A stretch of DNA of 64,000 nt, from the NCBI RefSeq assembly GCF_008370045.1, contig NZ_VOBN01000001.1, positions 1,116,001 to 1,180,000 of the forward strand, given 5' to 3'. How positions within the stretch are numbered: the first letter of the stretch is position 1; each line of letters starts with the position of its first letter. A model generated the notes under the pieces. That model was not told the origin of the DNA, ran no database searches, and saw only the letters and a list, made by a program, of their open reading frames with translations. Source of the stretch: Pseudomonas sp. ANT_J12 (lineage in GTDB: Bacteria; Pseudomonadota; Gammaproteobacteria; Pseudomonadales; Pseudomonadaceae). The position numbers and the translations under genes were made by a program. This document shows, in pieces, positions 34,198 to 44,153 of the stretch.

Positions 34198-36153
34198 TCA
34201 CAAGAAGTACTTGAGGTTGAAGCCGACGTTGTCCCGATCACGAAGGCCGTTGTCCTGCCCGCCGCCGTAGAAATTGGTGTATTGCAGCTCGGCCTCCAGC
34301 TTGTTCTGGTAATTGGCCTTGACCCCCAGGGTGTAGGCCTTGCGCCCCTCGATGGTGTTGCCGGCCTGGTAGCTGTTGCCCTTGAAGTCATCCTTGTAGA
34401 CGACGTAGGGCGAGACGTTGACCCCGGCATACACGTCGTTCCAGGTGCCATTGAACATCGCGGTGTAGCTGTAGGAATTGCGGTCGACCTGGTCGCTGCG
34501 TTCGCCGCCGGACACATAGGAATAGTTACCGGTGCCGGCGTAATAACGGGTGCTGCCGTCATACGCGGTGTAATGCAGGCTGCTGCCGCGCAGGTGCTCG
34601 GACGCCAGTTCGAACACACCGAACATCGAGTCGAACGACAGGCTCGGGCCAAAGTTGTAGATGCTGCCCAGGGACGTGTTGAACGCTTCCACCCGCTCGC
34701 CGTTGTTGATCTGGCTGTCGAGGGTGACGCTCTGCCCGCCGATGTTGATGGTCTTGCCGGCCGCCGCAGCGGCAGCGCCATTGGCCAGGTCGCCGATCAA
34801 GTCGTTGGTGGCGGCGACGCCGATGGGCAGGTTCGGCCGATAGGCGACTTCACCGAACACCGACGCCTGGCCCAGGGTGGTGTTGAAGCTGAAGCCGTAC
34901 ATGCGGATGTCCTCGGCGTAGCGCCGGTGCGCCTGAATATTGCCCAGCACATCCGCGGTCGCCAAACCATTGGCCAGTTGCCCCGCCTGGCTGCCGGCGA
35001 CACCAGCCAACAGGTTGGTCAGGGCGTTCATGTCGATGCCCTTGTAACCGCCGAGGTCGGCGGAAACGGTCGGCTCCTTGGCGTGGTAATTGACCATGTA
35101 CAGCCCGAACTCGGTGCTGTTGAGTGCTTCGGCAATGTATCGAAAGGCGAAGCCGAACTGGCCGTCGTTGCGCGCGTTGTAATCCTTGCCGACCGAGGCC
35201 ACTTTGAGGGTGTTGCCGAAGGCCGGGGTCACGCCGTTGGCGTACAGGCCGGTGCTGCCGAGGGCCTGTTTGAGCAGCGGGTTGTTGCCCAGCGCGCTGT
35301 ACAGATCGATCACGTTGCCGAAGCCGGGCACCGGGGTGTCCAGCGCGGTGCCGGTGAAGTCGTTGTAGGCGGTGTTGCCGCCGTCGGCGAACAGGTCGGT
35401 TTGCGAGTAGAACGTGCCGACCGGATCAATGCGGGTTTCCTTCCAGTTCGTCTGGTAGAAACTTTCCATGGTCAACGTGTCGGTCAGGCCGATGTTGAAG
35501 CTGAGCGCTTCCACCGGCACCAGTACTTCCTTGACCTCGGCGCCGGGCAAACGGTACTTGGCGGCGTCCACCGGGTTGGTGGTGTTGATCCCGCCACGGT
35601 AGAAAATCCCCTCGCCCCAGTTGAACACCTGACGCCCGAGGCGGGCCGTGACCGGCATCTGGGCCACGTCCCAGCTCCCGTGGACATAGGCGTCGAGCAT
35701 CTCGATCCGGCTGCCGGCGATGTCGCGGGTCTGGCCGGTAAAACGGTCGTCCTGCGGGTAACTCTGGCTGGGTTGCGACGGGCTGTTGTTGCGGTAGTAA
35801 TCGTTGCGCTTGTCCATCAACTGGGTGTCATAGAACGCGGTGCCGCGCATGAACAGCCCATAGTTCTGATAGTTGGCTTCAAGCTCCGAGGTGATTTTGT
35901 ACACCTCGGAGACCAGCCCGGTGTCGAAGTTGCGATTGCCGTCGCTGGTGTTGACGTCATCGTTGCTCTTGTCCCGGCCCTGAACCCGCCACAAGCGGCC
36001 ATAGGACAAGGTACTGTCGAACGAGCCGGTGACCTGTTTGTCCAGCACGCTGAACTCCACGGCCTGCACCCCGTCGACCACGCACAGTTGCAGCAGCCCG
36101 GCCAGGCCGACGCCGGGTAGCGCCGCGCCAGACAGGCGCAATCGAATCCTCAT
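34198..36153 (-). CDS. DUF1302 outer membrane beta-barrel protein
   Basis: 651 residues beginning MRIRLRLSGAALPGVGLAGL (AAGGAGG ten bases before). The signal peptide ends around 'VDGVQAVEF'. The mature part opens with 'TGSFDSTLSYGRLWRVQGRD' and contains 'GRQVFNWGEGIFYRGGINT', a strong DUF1302 signature, ending in an aromatic C-terminal strand 'VGFNLKYFL', as outer-membrane barrels do. It probably acts as a pore or receptor for a hydrophobic substrate together with the downstream DUF1329 protein. Intact. Confidence 0.85.
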   Translation of the reverse strand: MRIRLRLSGAALPGVGLAGLLQLCVVDGVQAVEFSVLDKQVTGSFDSTLSYGRLWRVQGRDKSNDDVNTSDGNRNFDTGLVSEVYKITSELEANYQNYGLFMRGTAFYDTQLMDKRNDYYRNNSPSQPSQSYPQDDRFTGQTRDIAGSRIEMLDAYVHGSWDVAQMPVTARLGRQVFNWGEGIFYRGGINTTNPVDAAKYRLPGAEVKEVLVPVEALSFNIGLTDTLTMESFYQTNWKETRIDPVGTFYSQTDLFADGGNTAYNDFTGTALDTPVPGFGNVIDLYSALGNNPLLKQALGSTGLYANGVTPAFGNTLKVASVGKDYNARNDGQFGFAFRYIAEALNSTEFGLYMVNYHAKEPTVSADLGGYKGIDMNALTNLLAGVAGSQAGQLANGLATADVLGNIQAHRRYAEDIRMYGFSFNTTLGQASVFGEVAYRPNLPIGVAATNDLIGDLANGAAAAAAGKTINIGGQSVTLDSQINNGERVEAFNTSLGSIYNFGPSLSFDSMFGVFELASEHLRGSSLHYTAYDGSTRYYAGTGNYSYVSGGERSDQVDRNSYSYTAMFNGTWNDVYAGVNVSPYVVYKDDFKGNSYQAGNTIEGRKAYTLGVKANYQNKLEAELQYTNFYGGGQDNGLRDRDNVGFNLKYFL

Positions 36154-36213
36154 GGTCTGTTCCTCCTTGTCTGTTTTTTTTGTTTTTGTGTCCGGTCAAC
36201 GTTGTCGCAAAGG

Positions 36214-37503
36214 CTAGGGCGCCAGGCCCGCACTGACATAAATCCGGCTGTGCGCACCGAAATGCCCCAGCAACTTGAACAGCTGCTGGTTCAAGGCCGG
36301 ATGGTCGTAGTCTTCGTGCTGCACCTGATTGCCGGCGCTGAAATCGCTGGTGATCGGCGCCGTCTCCAGCCATCGGCCGATCGCTTCATCGAAGGCGGCG
36401 GATGTGTCGGCGGATTCGGCACTTACAACGTCGCGCAGGTAATCCTCCGAGTACGGCGGGTAACGGGCGTCTTGGGCAAAGTCGGCGTACGCCTGGAGCA
36501 TCGGATGTGGCTGGCCGGCGCGCAGCAGGCGACGCAGCCAGGTCGACTGATATTTCTCCACTTCCATGTGCCGGGTGGCGACCCGTTCGATGGCCGCGTG
36601 TTTGTCGGCCTCATACCCGGCCAGTGCCTTGCCTTCGAGCAGCAGCAGGCTCGACAGCTCGACGCCGGGCAGCGGTTTGGCGTGGTAGGGCTGGGTCAGG
36701 TCCTGGATGTGGTGCAGGCCCCAGCCGAGAAAACGATAGCCCCAGTAAGGATGACCACTGGCAAACGCCAGTCGCGCCAGGCCCATGTACTGGTAGGCGC
36801 GCCAGTCCGGCCAACTGCGCTGGAGAAACCCGGCCGCGGCATACACCACCGCGCTTTCATGGAAGAAGCCCATGTGGAACGGCGCCTGGGAGCTGTACTG
36901 AAACCGCGCATCGCCGAACGGCTGCGGACCGAAGCCGTACACCGCGCCGACCTCGCCTGGGTTGTCGCTGAACAGGTTGATGTCGTGGCCGTAATCGGGT
37001 TCATCGGCGGCGCTGGCGAGCACGGCCAGGGGCGCGACTTGTTCGCCATCGACCACACGGATAAAGCGCTGGCGATTCCACGGCGAGAGGGTTTGTTCGA
37101 CCATCACCTGCTCGGCCTTGAGGTGTTCACGCTCGGGCAAATCCTTGCCGGGCATCGGTTGGATGACCATGGCCAGATGAATCAGGGGATTGATGCGTAA
37201 CGCGGTGAGGAAATCGTGGCGCAGATTGTCCCCAGGCAGGGCGGGCAGTTGCAGGTTGTCGGGGCGCGGCGGGTACTGGGCGAAGTGCTGACGGGCGTAG
37301 GTTTCCTGCTCATCCAGCAAGGCGCGCACGGCGTCGTATTGCTGCGCGAGGAACTGCTCCAGCGGTTCGACGTCGACCAGGGAGGCGTCGCGCAAAACCG
37401 GCAGATCCTGCAAGGCCAGGTAGCTGCCCACCGTATGGTTGGACCAGCCCCAGGCTGTCGGGACCGTTCCACACAACAGCAGCAGGAGGAATGTCAGCTT
37501 CAT
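36214..37503 (-). CDS. Secreted zinc phospholipase C / S1-P1-nuclease-like protein
   Basis: 429 residues. The signal peptide MKLTFLLLLLCGTVPTAWG would leave Trp as the mature N-terminus (WSNHT...), exactly as in zinc phospholipase C and P1 nucleases, where that Trp binds zinc. Further ligands are probably in 'HDINLFSD', 'HMGFFHESAVVYAAA' and 'WGLHHIQDLTQPYHAK' (HxxxD...H). It lies between DUF1302 and the kinase gene, 138 bases from the latter. In this context it could release glycerol lipids from phospholipid headgroups in the periplasm. Substrate inferred. Confidence 0.7.
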   Translation of the reverse strand: MKLTFLLLLLCGTVPTAWGWSNHTVGSYLALQDLPVLRDASLVDVEPLEQFLAQQYDAVRALLDEQETYARQHFAQYPPRPDNLQLPALPGDNLRHDFLTALRINPLIHLAMVIQPMPGKDLPEREHLKAEQVMVEQTLSPWNRQRFIRVVDGEQVAPLAVLASAADEPDYGHDINLFSDNPGEVGAVYGFGPQPFGDARFQYSSQAPFHMGFFHESAVVYAAAGFLQRSWPDWRAYQYMGLARLAFASGHPYWGYRFLGWGLHHIQDLTQPYHAKPLPGVELSSLLLLEGKALAGYEADKHAAIERVATRHMEVEKYQSTWLRRLLRAGQPHPMLQAYADFAQDARYPPYSEDYLRDVVSAESADTSAAFDEAIGRWLETAPITSDFSAGNQVQHEDYDHPALNQQLFKLLGHFGAHSRIYVSAGLAP

Positions 37504-37641
37504 TGCTTTTAGTTCTTATTGGATATGCAGTGGGGGTGAGCCTAACAACCGACCCCGCCGCTGACACTGTCCAATCTCACCAGAAAAGTTCTCCGATAGC
37601 GCCACGTTCACCCGCGGTCTACGCCGGGTGCAAAACACACG

Positions 37642-39210
37642 TCAGGCCGGGTACCCGGTGATGTTGCGAATGCTTTGGTACAGCGGCTTGAGCTGGCGGT
37701 ACATGCGCAGGTAGACCTCCTTGTACAGTCGTTCATAGACCTGCTGCGCCTCGGGTTGCGGCATGAAAATCGCGCCGACCCGGGTCATGGCCGCCATCGC
37801 CGTGGGGAAATCCGCGTACAAGCCAAGCCCCACCGCGCAGCAAATGGCCGCGCCCAGACCGGACGCTTCGTACACGTGCGGACGCTCGGCCGGCAGGCCG
37901 AAAATGTCCGCCGTGAGCTGCATCGCGGCATCGCTCTGGGAACCACCGCCGGCGACGCGCAAGCGCTTGATCGAGACCTTCGAACGCTGCTCGATGCTCT
38001 GCAAACCCTGGCGCAGGGCATACGCCAGACCTTCGAGGATCGCCCGGTAAATATGCGCGCGGGTATGCACGTCGCCGAAGCCGATCATCGCGCCTTTGGC
38101 TTCCACCCCCGGTTCGCGAATGCCGGGCGACCAGTAGGGTTGCAGCATCAGGCCCATGGAGCCCGGGGGCACGGCGTTGACCAGCGCGTCGAACAATTGC
38201 TCGGGCTCAATGCCTTGCGCTTTGGCCTGCTGCATTTCTCGCAGGCCGAACTCGTTCTTGAACCAGCTGACCATCCAGTAGCCGCGATAAATCATCACCT
38301 CGCAGTTGTACTGATCCGGCACCGCCGACGGGTAAGGCGGGATCAACGGGACAATTTCCAGGTAGCGCGAGCGGGTGCTGGTGATCGTCGCCGTGGTGCC
38401 GTAGGACAGGCACACCGTGTCCGCATCGACCACGCCGGAACCCACCACTTCGCAGGCCTTGTCGGCACCGGCGGCAATCAGCGGCAAGCCCTCGGGTATA
38501 CCGGTGTGGCGGCTGGCTTCGGCGCTGATGTGACCCAGGGTTTCACCGGGTTTGTGCAGCGTGGGCAGTTGCTCGGGACGCACCGCCAGCGCCTGCCATT
38601 TCCAGTCGCGGGGAGCGGCCCAGCGCAGGCGCTTGAAGTCGAACGGCAGGTAGCCGACGCAACAACCCACCGAGTCGACAAACCGCCCGCACAGGCGATG
38701 GGTGAGAAACCCCGACAGCAGCAAAAACTTGTCGGTCGCCGCCCACACGTCAGGCTGATGGCGCGCGATCCAATTGGCCTCGGCTTGCGCACGAAAATAA
38801 TCCACGGTGGCTTGCGCACCGACCAGTTTGAACAGCCAGCCCCACGGTCCCTTCAGCCGGCCTTCGACTTCGGCCTGGCGTTGATCGAGCCACAGGATCG
38901 CCGGGCGTAGCGCTTTGCCCTGGGCATCGACGTTGATCACGGTGCCGCGCTGGGTGGTCAGGGACACGCCGGCAATCTGCGCGCGGTCGATGCCGGTTTG
39001 CTGCCATAACTGCTGGCAGGCCTCCCCCAATTTTGCCCAGTAATAGTCCGGGTCCTGCTCGGCCCAGCCAGGTTGTGTCGAGTAATAGGCCTGCAACTCG
39101 ACCTTGCCTTTGCCCAGCAGATTGCCCTGCAAGTCGAAGAGCAGCGCGCGCACGCTCTGGGTGCCATTGTCGATCGCCAGCAGGTAACGCTTGTTCGGGT
39201 GGTTATCCAT
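37642..39210 (-). CDS. FGGY-family carbohydrate/polyol kinase
   Basis: Start at ATG 39210 ([20 protein letters not shown]), 522 residues; the frame is open further upstream but overlaps the previous gene. FGGY features are phosphate-1 '[16 protein letters not shown]', '[12 protein letters not shown]', '[12 protein letters not shown]', '[16 protein letters not shown]' and the adenosine loop '[20 protein letters not shown]'. The enzyme phosphorylates a hydroxyl of a sugar or polyol with ATP. It starts 10 bases after the GlpD-like stop, so its substrate is likely a glycerol derivative whose phosphate the dehydrogenase oxidises. An alkylglycerol kinase is the favoured guess; a plain glycerol kinase (GlpK) looks less likely, being usually paired with glpF. 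Confidence 0.8.
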   Translation of the reverse strand: MDNHPNKRYLLAIDNGTQSVRALLFDLQGNLLGKGKVELQAYYSTQPGWAEQDPDYYWAKLGEACQQLWQQTGIDRAQIAGVSLTTQRGTVINVDAQGKALRPAILWLDQRQAEVEGRLKGPWGWLFKLVGAQATVDYFRAQAEANWIARHQPDVWAATDKFLLLSGFLTHRLCGRFVDSVGCCVGYLPFDFKRLRWAAPRDWKWQALAVRPEQLPTLHKPGETLGHISAEASRHTGIPEGLPLIAAGADKACEVVGSGVVDADTVCLSYGTTATITSTRSRYLEIVPLIPPYPSAVPDQYNCEVMIYRGYWMVSWFKNEFGLREMQQAKAQGIEPEQLFDALVNAVPPGSMGLMLQPYWSPGIREPGVEAKGAMIGFGDVHTRAHIYRAILEGLAYALRQGLQSIEQRSKVSIKRLRVAGGGSQSDAAMQLTADIFGLPAERPHVYEASGLGAAICCAVGLGLYADFPTAMAAMTRVGAIFMPQPEAQQVYERLYKEVYLRMYRQLKPLYQSIRNITGYPA

Positions 39211-39220
39211 GGAGCTCACT

Positions 39221-40825
39221 TCAATGGGCATTTTGCGAGGCATCCGGCAAACCATGATGACGTTGCCACAACGCTTGGTAACGCTGTTGTTCCTGCTGCC
39301 AATGTTCATCGTCCCAGCCCAGTCGCGGCTGGCAGAGTCGGCGAATGGCGGCAAAGTAATCCTCGCCGCCACTTGGCAGTAACAAACCCAGACGGGTGCG
39401 CCGCAGCAGCAGGTCATCCAGGTGCAGGACCATTTCCGTGTCGCAGGCAAAGGCCAGTTCCGCCCACAAGGTGTCCGTGGCGCCGACGCAGGCATGGCCC
39501 AGTTCGGCGATCAGGTGCGCCAGTCTCGGCAGGTCACGGCCATGGCGTCCGGCCAGGCGCCGCCATTGACTGCCACTGAGCCCGGCAATCGGCAGCGGCG
39601 GCACGGCGGCAAACACCAGGCCGCCGTCATCACTGAAGGCGCGCCCGAGCATCGTCGCGCAGGCCTTGAGCACTTCGATGGCCTGCGGGCGAAAGGTCGT
39701 CAGCTTGCCACCGGCCAGGGTCACGCAGCCGGGCTCCAGCCACAGCACATGCTCGCGGGTTTCACTCGACGGTTTGCCCTGGTGCTCACCCGCCGCACTG
39801 CCGACCACCGGGCGCACACCCGACCAGGTCGACAACACATCGGCGGCGACCACGCCGGCATCGGGAAACTGTTGAGCGCAGGCGGCCAGCAGATAGTCGA
39901 GTTCCTCGGCGCTGATGCTCGCGCTCTGGTCCAGATCGTCCTGATGATCGAGGTCCGTGGTGCCGACCACCGTGGCGCCTTCCCAAGGGAAAACAAACAC
40001 CGGTCGACGGTCGCGCTCATGCAGGAAGGTGAAGGCCTGCGCCACGGGCAGGCGCCAGCCCGGCAGCAACACATGACTGCCGCGCAACGGGCGCAACTGA
40101 CGCGGAGCGTCGGATGGCCGCAAGCGTTCAGCCCAGGCGCCGGTGGCCACGGCCAACACCGCACAGCGCAATCGCAGCGATGCACCGCCCTCGCCGTCCT
40201 CGACCTCAACCCCGCACACCCGCCCCTCTTCACGCAGCAATTGCTGCACGCGCATGCCGTTGATGACCACGGCGCCGTCGGCCCGGGCCTCGCCCAAAAC
40301 CCGCATCACCAGGCGCGCGTCATCGGTCAGGGCATCGACAAAACAGGTGCCGCCCAGCAGGTCTTTTTGCTTCACGCCTGGCGCGAGATAACCCAGTTGC
40401 TGCGGATCATGGAAGTGATGACTGCGCCGCCCGGCCAGTGCGTCATAGACGCTCAACAAACCGCCCAATACCCGTGGGCCGGGAAAGCCGCCACGGTAAT
40501 GCGGCATCAGGAAACTCATCGGTTCCACCAGCCCCGGCGCTTCGTCGAGCAGGCGCTGGCGTTCGCGGACCGAATCGCGGGTCAGGCGCCACTGGCCCTT
40601 GGCGATGTAACGCAAACCGCCATGGACCATTTTCGAGGAACGGCTGGACGTGCCCCAGGCGAAATCCCGCTGCTCCAGCAACAGGCAACGCCAGCCACGC
40701 CGTGCGGCTTCGCGCAGGATGCCAGCGCCGCTGATGCCGCCGCCGATGACGATCAGGTCCCAGGTTTCATCCGCCAGCGTTGACAGCACCTGTTGGCGCC
40801 ACGCCGCGTTCCAGTCGAGGCTCAT
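39221..40825 (-). CDS. GlpD-like FAD-dependent glycerol-3-phosphate dehydrogenase
   Basis: ATG 40825 preceded by AGGAG, 534 residues. The Rossmann FAD site is '[20 protein letters not shown]', followed by '[17 protein letters not shown]', the GlpD signature. Then come '[15 protein letters not shown]', a second FAD segment '[13 protein letters not shown]' and '[11 protein letters not shown]'. The C-terminal ~120 residues form the usual DAO_C cap. It would oxidise a glycerol-3-phosphate type substrate to the dihydroxyacetone phosphate and feed electrons to quinone at the membrane. It is very tightly linked to the FAD-oxidase gene upstream (5 bases) and kinase downstream (10 bases), unlike housekeeping glpD, suggesting a specialised substrate such as 1-alkylglycerol-3-phosphate. 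Confidence 0.8.
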   Translation of the reverse strand: MSLDWNAAWRQQVLSTLADETWDLIVIGGGISGAGILREAARRGWRCLLLEQRDFAWGTSSRSSKMVHGGLRYIAKGQWRLTRDSVRERQRLLDEAPGLVEPMSFLMPHYRGGFPGPRVLGGLLSVYDALAGRRSHHFHDPQQLGYLAPGVKQKDLLGGTCFVDALTDDARLVMRVLGEARADGAVVINGMRVQQLLREEGRVCGVEVEDGEGGASLRLRCAVLAVATGAWAERLRPSDAPRQLRPLRGSHVLLPGWRLPVAQAFTFLHERDRRPVFVFPWEGATVVGTTDLDHQDDLDQSASISAEELDYLLAACAQQFPDAGVVAADVLSTWSGVRPVVGSAAGEHQGKPSSETREHVLWLEPGCVTLAGGKLTTFRPQAIEVLKACATMLGRAFSDDGGLVFAAVPPLPIAGLSGSQWRRLAGRHGRDLPRLAHLIAELGHACVGATDTLWAELAFACDTEMVLHLDDLLLRRTRLGLLLPSGGEDYFAAIRRLCQPRLGWDDEHWQQEQQRYQALWQRHHGLPDASQNAH

Positions 40826-40830
40826 GGCCG

Positions 40831-42426
40831 TCACTCCTGCAACAGCGTGCCGGGGTTCAGGCGCCCGGCGGGATCGAAATGCCGACTCAGCGCCTGCAAG
40901 GTGTCCATCGCCAGTGCGCCCTTCTCCCGCAGCAGGTACGGCGCATGGTCCTTGCCCACGCCATGCTGGTGACTGATGGTGCCGTGGTGGTCGACGATGG
41001 TCTGGCTCGCGGCCTGCTTGAGCGCCTGCCAGCGCGCCAGGGTGGCGGCGTAGTCCGCTGCCGGACGGAACACGTAAGTGGTGTAGATGCTCGACCCTTC
41101 GCCATAGACATGGGACAGGTGCGTGAACACATGCACCTGCTCGCCTTCAGCGGCCAAGGCGTCGCGCAGGCTGTTTTCGACCCGGCCGAGCAGGTTGTCG
41201 ACGTTGCTCCAGTCGGTGGCGGTTTCCAGGGTGTCGACCACGTAACCGGCGTTCCACAGGTTCTCGCGCAGGTAGGGGAAACGGAAACGGTTCTGCGACC
41301 ATTTCTTGCCAAGCAAGGTGCCGGTGAACACGCCGCCGAAGGCTTTCAGGTGCTGCCGGGCCTGGCTCAGGGACAGCGCATTTTGCCGGCGATTGCCGGT
41401 CACGCCGAACGTCAGCAGGCACTTGCCCGCACCGGCGCCGCGCAGGGCCAGGTACTTTTCCAGCCAGGCGATCTGCTGTGGATGACCGGCCAGCGCCAAC
41501 TGGGTTTCGGTTTCCACCGCGTTGGACAAGCGCAGCATCGACAGCGGCACGCGGGCCTGGGCCAACTGACGGATGGCTCGCAGCGCCTGCGGCCAGTCGG
41601 GCAGGAACACCCCATAGAAACGCTCATCGGCCGGCAGCGCACTGACCCGCACCTTGACCTCGGAAATGATCCCGAAACGGCCTTCACTGCCCAGTACCAC
41701 TTCGCGCAGATCGGGACCGGCGGCCGAGGCCGGGAACGTGGCAATTTCCAGAGGACCGGCAAAGGTTTCCAGGGTGCCACCGGCGAACAACTGCTCGATG
41801 CGCCCATAGCGCAACGATTGCTGGCCACTGGAGCGGCTGGCGACCCAACCGCCCAGGGTCGACAGTTCCCACGACTGCGGGAAATGCCCCAGCGTATAAC
41901 CACGGGCACGCAGCTGACTTTCCACTTGCGGCCCTGTCGCGCCGGGGCCGAAGGTTGCCAGCAGGCTCTGTTCGTCGAGGTCCGTCAGGCGATTCATCCG
42001 CGCCAGGGACACCGTCACCACCGGCCGTGTGGAACGCGGCGGATTGATGTGCCCTGCCACCGAGGTGCCGCCGCCATAGGGAATCAGGCACAGGTCCTGC
42101 GCCTGGGCCAGCGCCAGTAATTGACGAATCTGCTCGGCGCTTTCGGGGAAGGCCACGGCGTCGGGATAAAGCCCCGGCGCTCCTTCGCGCAGCGCCAGCC
42201 AGTCCGGCAGGCTCTGACCCCGCGCATGCAACAGACGATCCTGCGCCGTCACGCTGTACAAGGGATGTTCCGCCAACCGTGAGGCCGGCACGCGGGCCAA
42301 TGCCGTCTCGAGCGTTGCATCGGGCAACGTTCGACCGACACCGAGCCGCTCATTGAGAAATCCCGCGCCCTGGGCCGGCAGTTCGACCACCGTGGTTGCA
42401 TCTCCCCAGCCGTTCCAGCGTCGCAT
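40831..42426 (-). CDS. Alkyl-DHAP-synthase-like FAD-linked oxidase/transferase
   Basis: 531 residues, MRRWNGWGDATTVVELPAQG onward. The FAD-binding PCMH domain contains 'LIPYGGGTSVAGHIN' and 'LSTLGGWVASRSSGQQSLRY', both close to alkyl-dihydroxyacetonephosphate synthase (AGPS). 'VLGSEGRFGIISEVKVRV' follows, and the C-terminal 'TISHQHGVGKDHAPYLLREK' matches the AGPS active-site His region (H-H-H-G-V-G there, H-Q-H here). 'IYTTYVF' covers the catalytic-Tyr segment. AGPS exchanges the acyl group of acyl-DHAP for a fatty alcohol via an FAD adduct. First gene of the operon; in a catabolic setting the reverse or hydrolytic reaction (alkyl-DHAP to DHAP plus alcohol) is proposed. D-lactate-dehydrogenase-like activity is the alternative. 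Confidence 0.8.
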   Translation of the reverse strand: MRRWNGWGDATTVVELPAQGAGFLNERLGVGRTLPDATLETALARVPASRLAEHPLYSVTAQDRLLHARGQSLPDWLALREGAPGLYPDAVAFPESAEQIRQLLALAQAQDLCLIPYGGGTSVAGHINPPRSTRPVVTVSLARMNRLTDLDEQSLLATFGPGATGPQVESQLRARGYTLGHFPQSWELSTLGGWVASRSSGQQSLRYGRIEQLFAGGTLETFAGPLEIATFPASAAGPDLREVVLGSEGRFGIISEVKVRVSALPADERFYGVFLPDWPQALRAIRQLAQARVPLSMLRLSNAVETETQLALAGHPQQIAWLEKYLALRGAGAGKCLLTFGVTGNRRQNALSLSQARQHLKAFGGVFTGTLLGKKWSQNRFRFPYLRENLWNAGYVVDTLETATDWSNVDNLLGRVENSLRDALAAEGEQVHVFTHLSHVYGEGSSIYTTYVFRPAADYAATLARWQALKQAASQTIVDHHGTISHQHGVGKDHAPYLLREKGALAMDTLQALSRHFDPAGRLNPGTLLQE

Positions 42427-42635
42427 GCGTGTGTCCTTTTGCGGTTCTGATAGTGATATTTCAGGAGCCCATACTAGTCAGCTGCCGAAAAGTGTCACGG
42501 TCGCATCCGGCCAGTTCGAGTAGCCAATTGAGTCAAACGTCGCGTAAACCTCAGCCATTTACTTTAGCTGTGGTTTCAACTTACCTTTCAGCGCATTGAT
42601 CCGCGCACGCGGGCTTTGATCAAAGGACTACGATC
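42427..42635. promoter_or_regulatory. Divergent control region of lipid operon and AraC gene
   Basis: 209 bases between the divergent AGPS-like and AraC genes. This is the probable binding site of the AraC protein, but I see no unambiguous direct repeat by eye. AAGGACT precedes the AraC start. The sequence around 42540-42600 is locally AT-richer. Confidence 0.45.
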
Positions 42636-43664
42636 ATGCAATCCCTGGGCTTCACTTCAGTCCCTCCGCTGCTCAAATACGTGCGCCATGCCGAACAACT
42701 GGGCGTGGCCATCGAGCCGGCGTTGGCGGCGTCCGGGTTGCAGGCGCAGCAGTTGAGCGACAACAGCCTGCGCTTGCCGGGCGAAGTGCATGAACGGTTG
42801 CTCGATTATTTCTGCGAACATTCGGGCGATCCGTTGTTCGGCCTCAACGCCGCGCGTTTTGTGTTGCCCAACTCCTGGAGCGTGCTGGGTTACATCACCA
42901 TGAACTGCGCGACCCTGGGCGATGCCATGAGCCGCATCATGCCGTTCGAGAAGCTGGTGGGGGACATGGGGGTCAGCCGCGCCGAGGTGCGGGACAGTCA
43001 TGTGCACTTGATCTGGACCTGCCGTCATCAACGGCCGCGCATCCGCCGGCATCTGGTGGAAAACGTGCTCGGTTCCTGGCTGCAATACGCGCGCTGGATC
43101 GCCGATACCCAACTGTCACCGGCCGCCGTCTGGCTCGAACATCCACGACCGGCCGACACGACGCAGGCGCAGTACGAACAGTTCTTCGACTGCCCGGTGT
43201 TGTTCGACCAGCCCTATTCGGCCCTGATTGTGCCGTTGCCGTATTTGCAGTTGCCGTTGCGCCAGGCCGATCCGCAATTGCTGCGCACCCTGGAAGAACA
43301 TGCCCTGGGACTCATGGCCACGCTGGAGGACGCATCACTGGAGCAGCGGGTCAAAAGCATCCTGCGCCAGTTGCTCAAGGAAGGGCTGCCGCGCAAAGAG
43401 CAGGTGGCCGAGCAATGCGCCGTGTCGGTGCGCACCCTGCAACGCCAGTTGCATCAGGCGGGCACGTCGTACCAGCAGATTCTCGATGACCTGCGCCAGG
43501 AGCTGGCTGAGCATTATTTGCTGAACAGCACCTTGCCGATCCAGGACATCGCCCAGTACCTGGGTTTCACCGAACCGCGCTCGTTTCACCGTACGTTCAA
43601 GAGCCGGCGCGGGATGCCGCCCGGCGAGTTTCGCCAGACCCACCGCGCGCCGGACGAAGGCTGA
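42636..43664 (+). CDS. AraC-family regulator (OruR/ArgR-like layout)
   Basis: 342 residues, MQSLGFTSVPPLLKYVRHAE onward. The N-terminal ~190 residues ('LGVAIEPALAASGLQ', 'WSVLGYITMNCATLGDAM') match the Arabinose_bd-type sensor domain used by OruR-like regulators. The C-terminal ~100 residues hold the double HTH ('VAEQCAVSVRTLQRQLHQAG', 'IQDIAQYLGFTEPRSFHRTF'). It is divergent from the kinase/GlpD/AGPS-like operon and is the obvious candidate activator of it. The inducer is probably the pathway substrate or an intermediate. Intact. Confidence 0.85.
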   Translation: MQSLGFTSVPPLLKYVRHAEQLGVAIEPALAASGLQAQQLSDNSLRLPGEVHERLLDYFCEHSGDPLFGLNAARFVLPNSWSVLGYITMNCATLGDAMSRIMPFEKLVGDMGVSRAEVRDSHVHLIWTCRHQRPRIRRHLVENVLGSWLQYARWIADTQLSPAAVWLEHPRPADTTQAQYEQFFDCPVLFDQPYSALIVPLPYLQLPLRQADPQLLRTLEEHALGLMATLEDASLEQRVKSILRQLLKEGLPRKEQVAEQCAVSVRTLQRQLHQAGTSYQQILDDLRQELAEHYLLNSTLPIQDIAQYLGFTEPRSFHRTFKSRRGMPPGEFRQTHRAPDEG

Positions 43665-43667
43665 AAC

Positions 43668-44036
43668 TCAGACACAAATCGCATTGGTAAACACCAACCG
43701 ATTGCCGAACGGGTCGATCACGGTCAGGTCCTGGCTGCCCCATGGCGTGGCCTGGATCTGCGGTTTGGCGTAGGTGTAATCCTTGGCGCTCAGTTGTTGC
43801 TGGAAGGCTTCCAGTTCATCGGTCTCGATGCGCAATGCCGAACCCGGCGTGGCGTCGCCATGGTGTTCGGACAGGTGCAGCACGCATTCGCCCCGGGAGA
43901 CTTGCAGGTACAACGGGAAATTGGCTTCGAAGCGATGCTGCCAATCGATGTTGAAGCCCAGGAAGTCGACGTAGAACGCCACTGCCTTGGCTTCATCGAA
44001 AATCCGCAGGATCGGGGTGGTTTTGCCGAAGCTCAT
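43668..44036 (-). CDS. VOC-family glyoxalase/bleomycin-resistance-like protein
   Basis: 122 residues, MSFGKTTPILRIFDEAKAVA onward, AGGGAG upstream. 'FYVDFLGFNIDWQHRFE', 'CVLHLSEHHGD' and 'TPWGSQDLTVIDPFGNRLVF' are the regular VOC beta-alpha-beta motifs, with His and Glu/Asp candidates for metal or ligand binding. Small single-domain members bind antibiotics or act on small electrophiles; the substrate cannot be told. It is convergent with AraC (3 bases between stops) and apparently monocistronic. Confidence 0.8.
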   Translation of the reverse strand: MSFGKTTPILRIFDEAKAVAFYVDFLGFNIDWQHRFEANFPLYLQVSRGECVLHLSEHHGDATPGSALRIETDELEAFQQQLSAKDYTYAKPQIQATPWGSQDLTVIDPFGNRLVFTNAICV

Positions 44037-44153
44037 GGGTTGCTCCCTGGTTGGAAAGGCCCAGTGTAGCTGGGCTGGATGTCAGCGCTTCGGCTTGGCG
44101 ATGGCTTTCTTTAATTGCAGAGTGCCACCACTGTGATGCAGCTCTCGGAATGT

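Noticed and set aside
34282..36120. Plus-strand frame of 612 codons opposite DUF1302
   Set aside because: Shadow of a secreted barrel gene with signal peptide and strong family motifs.
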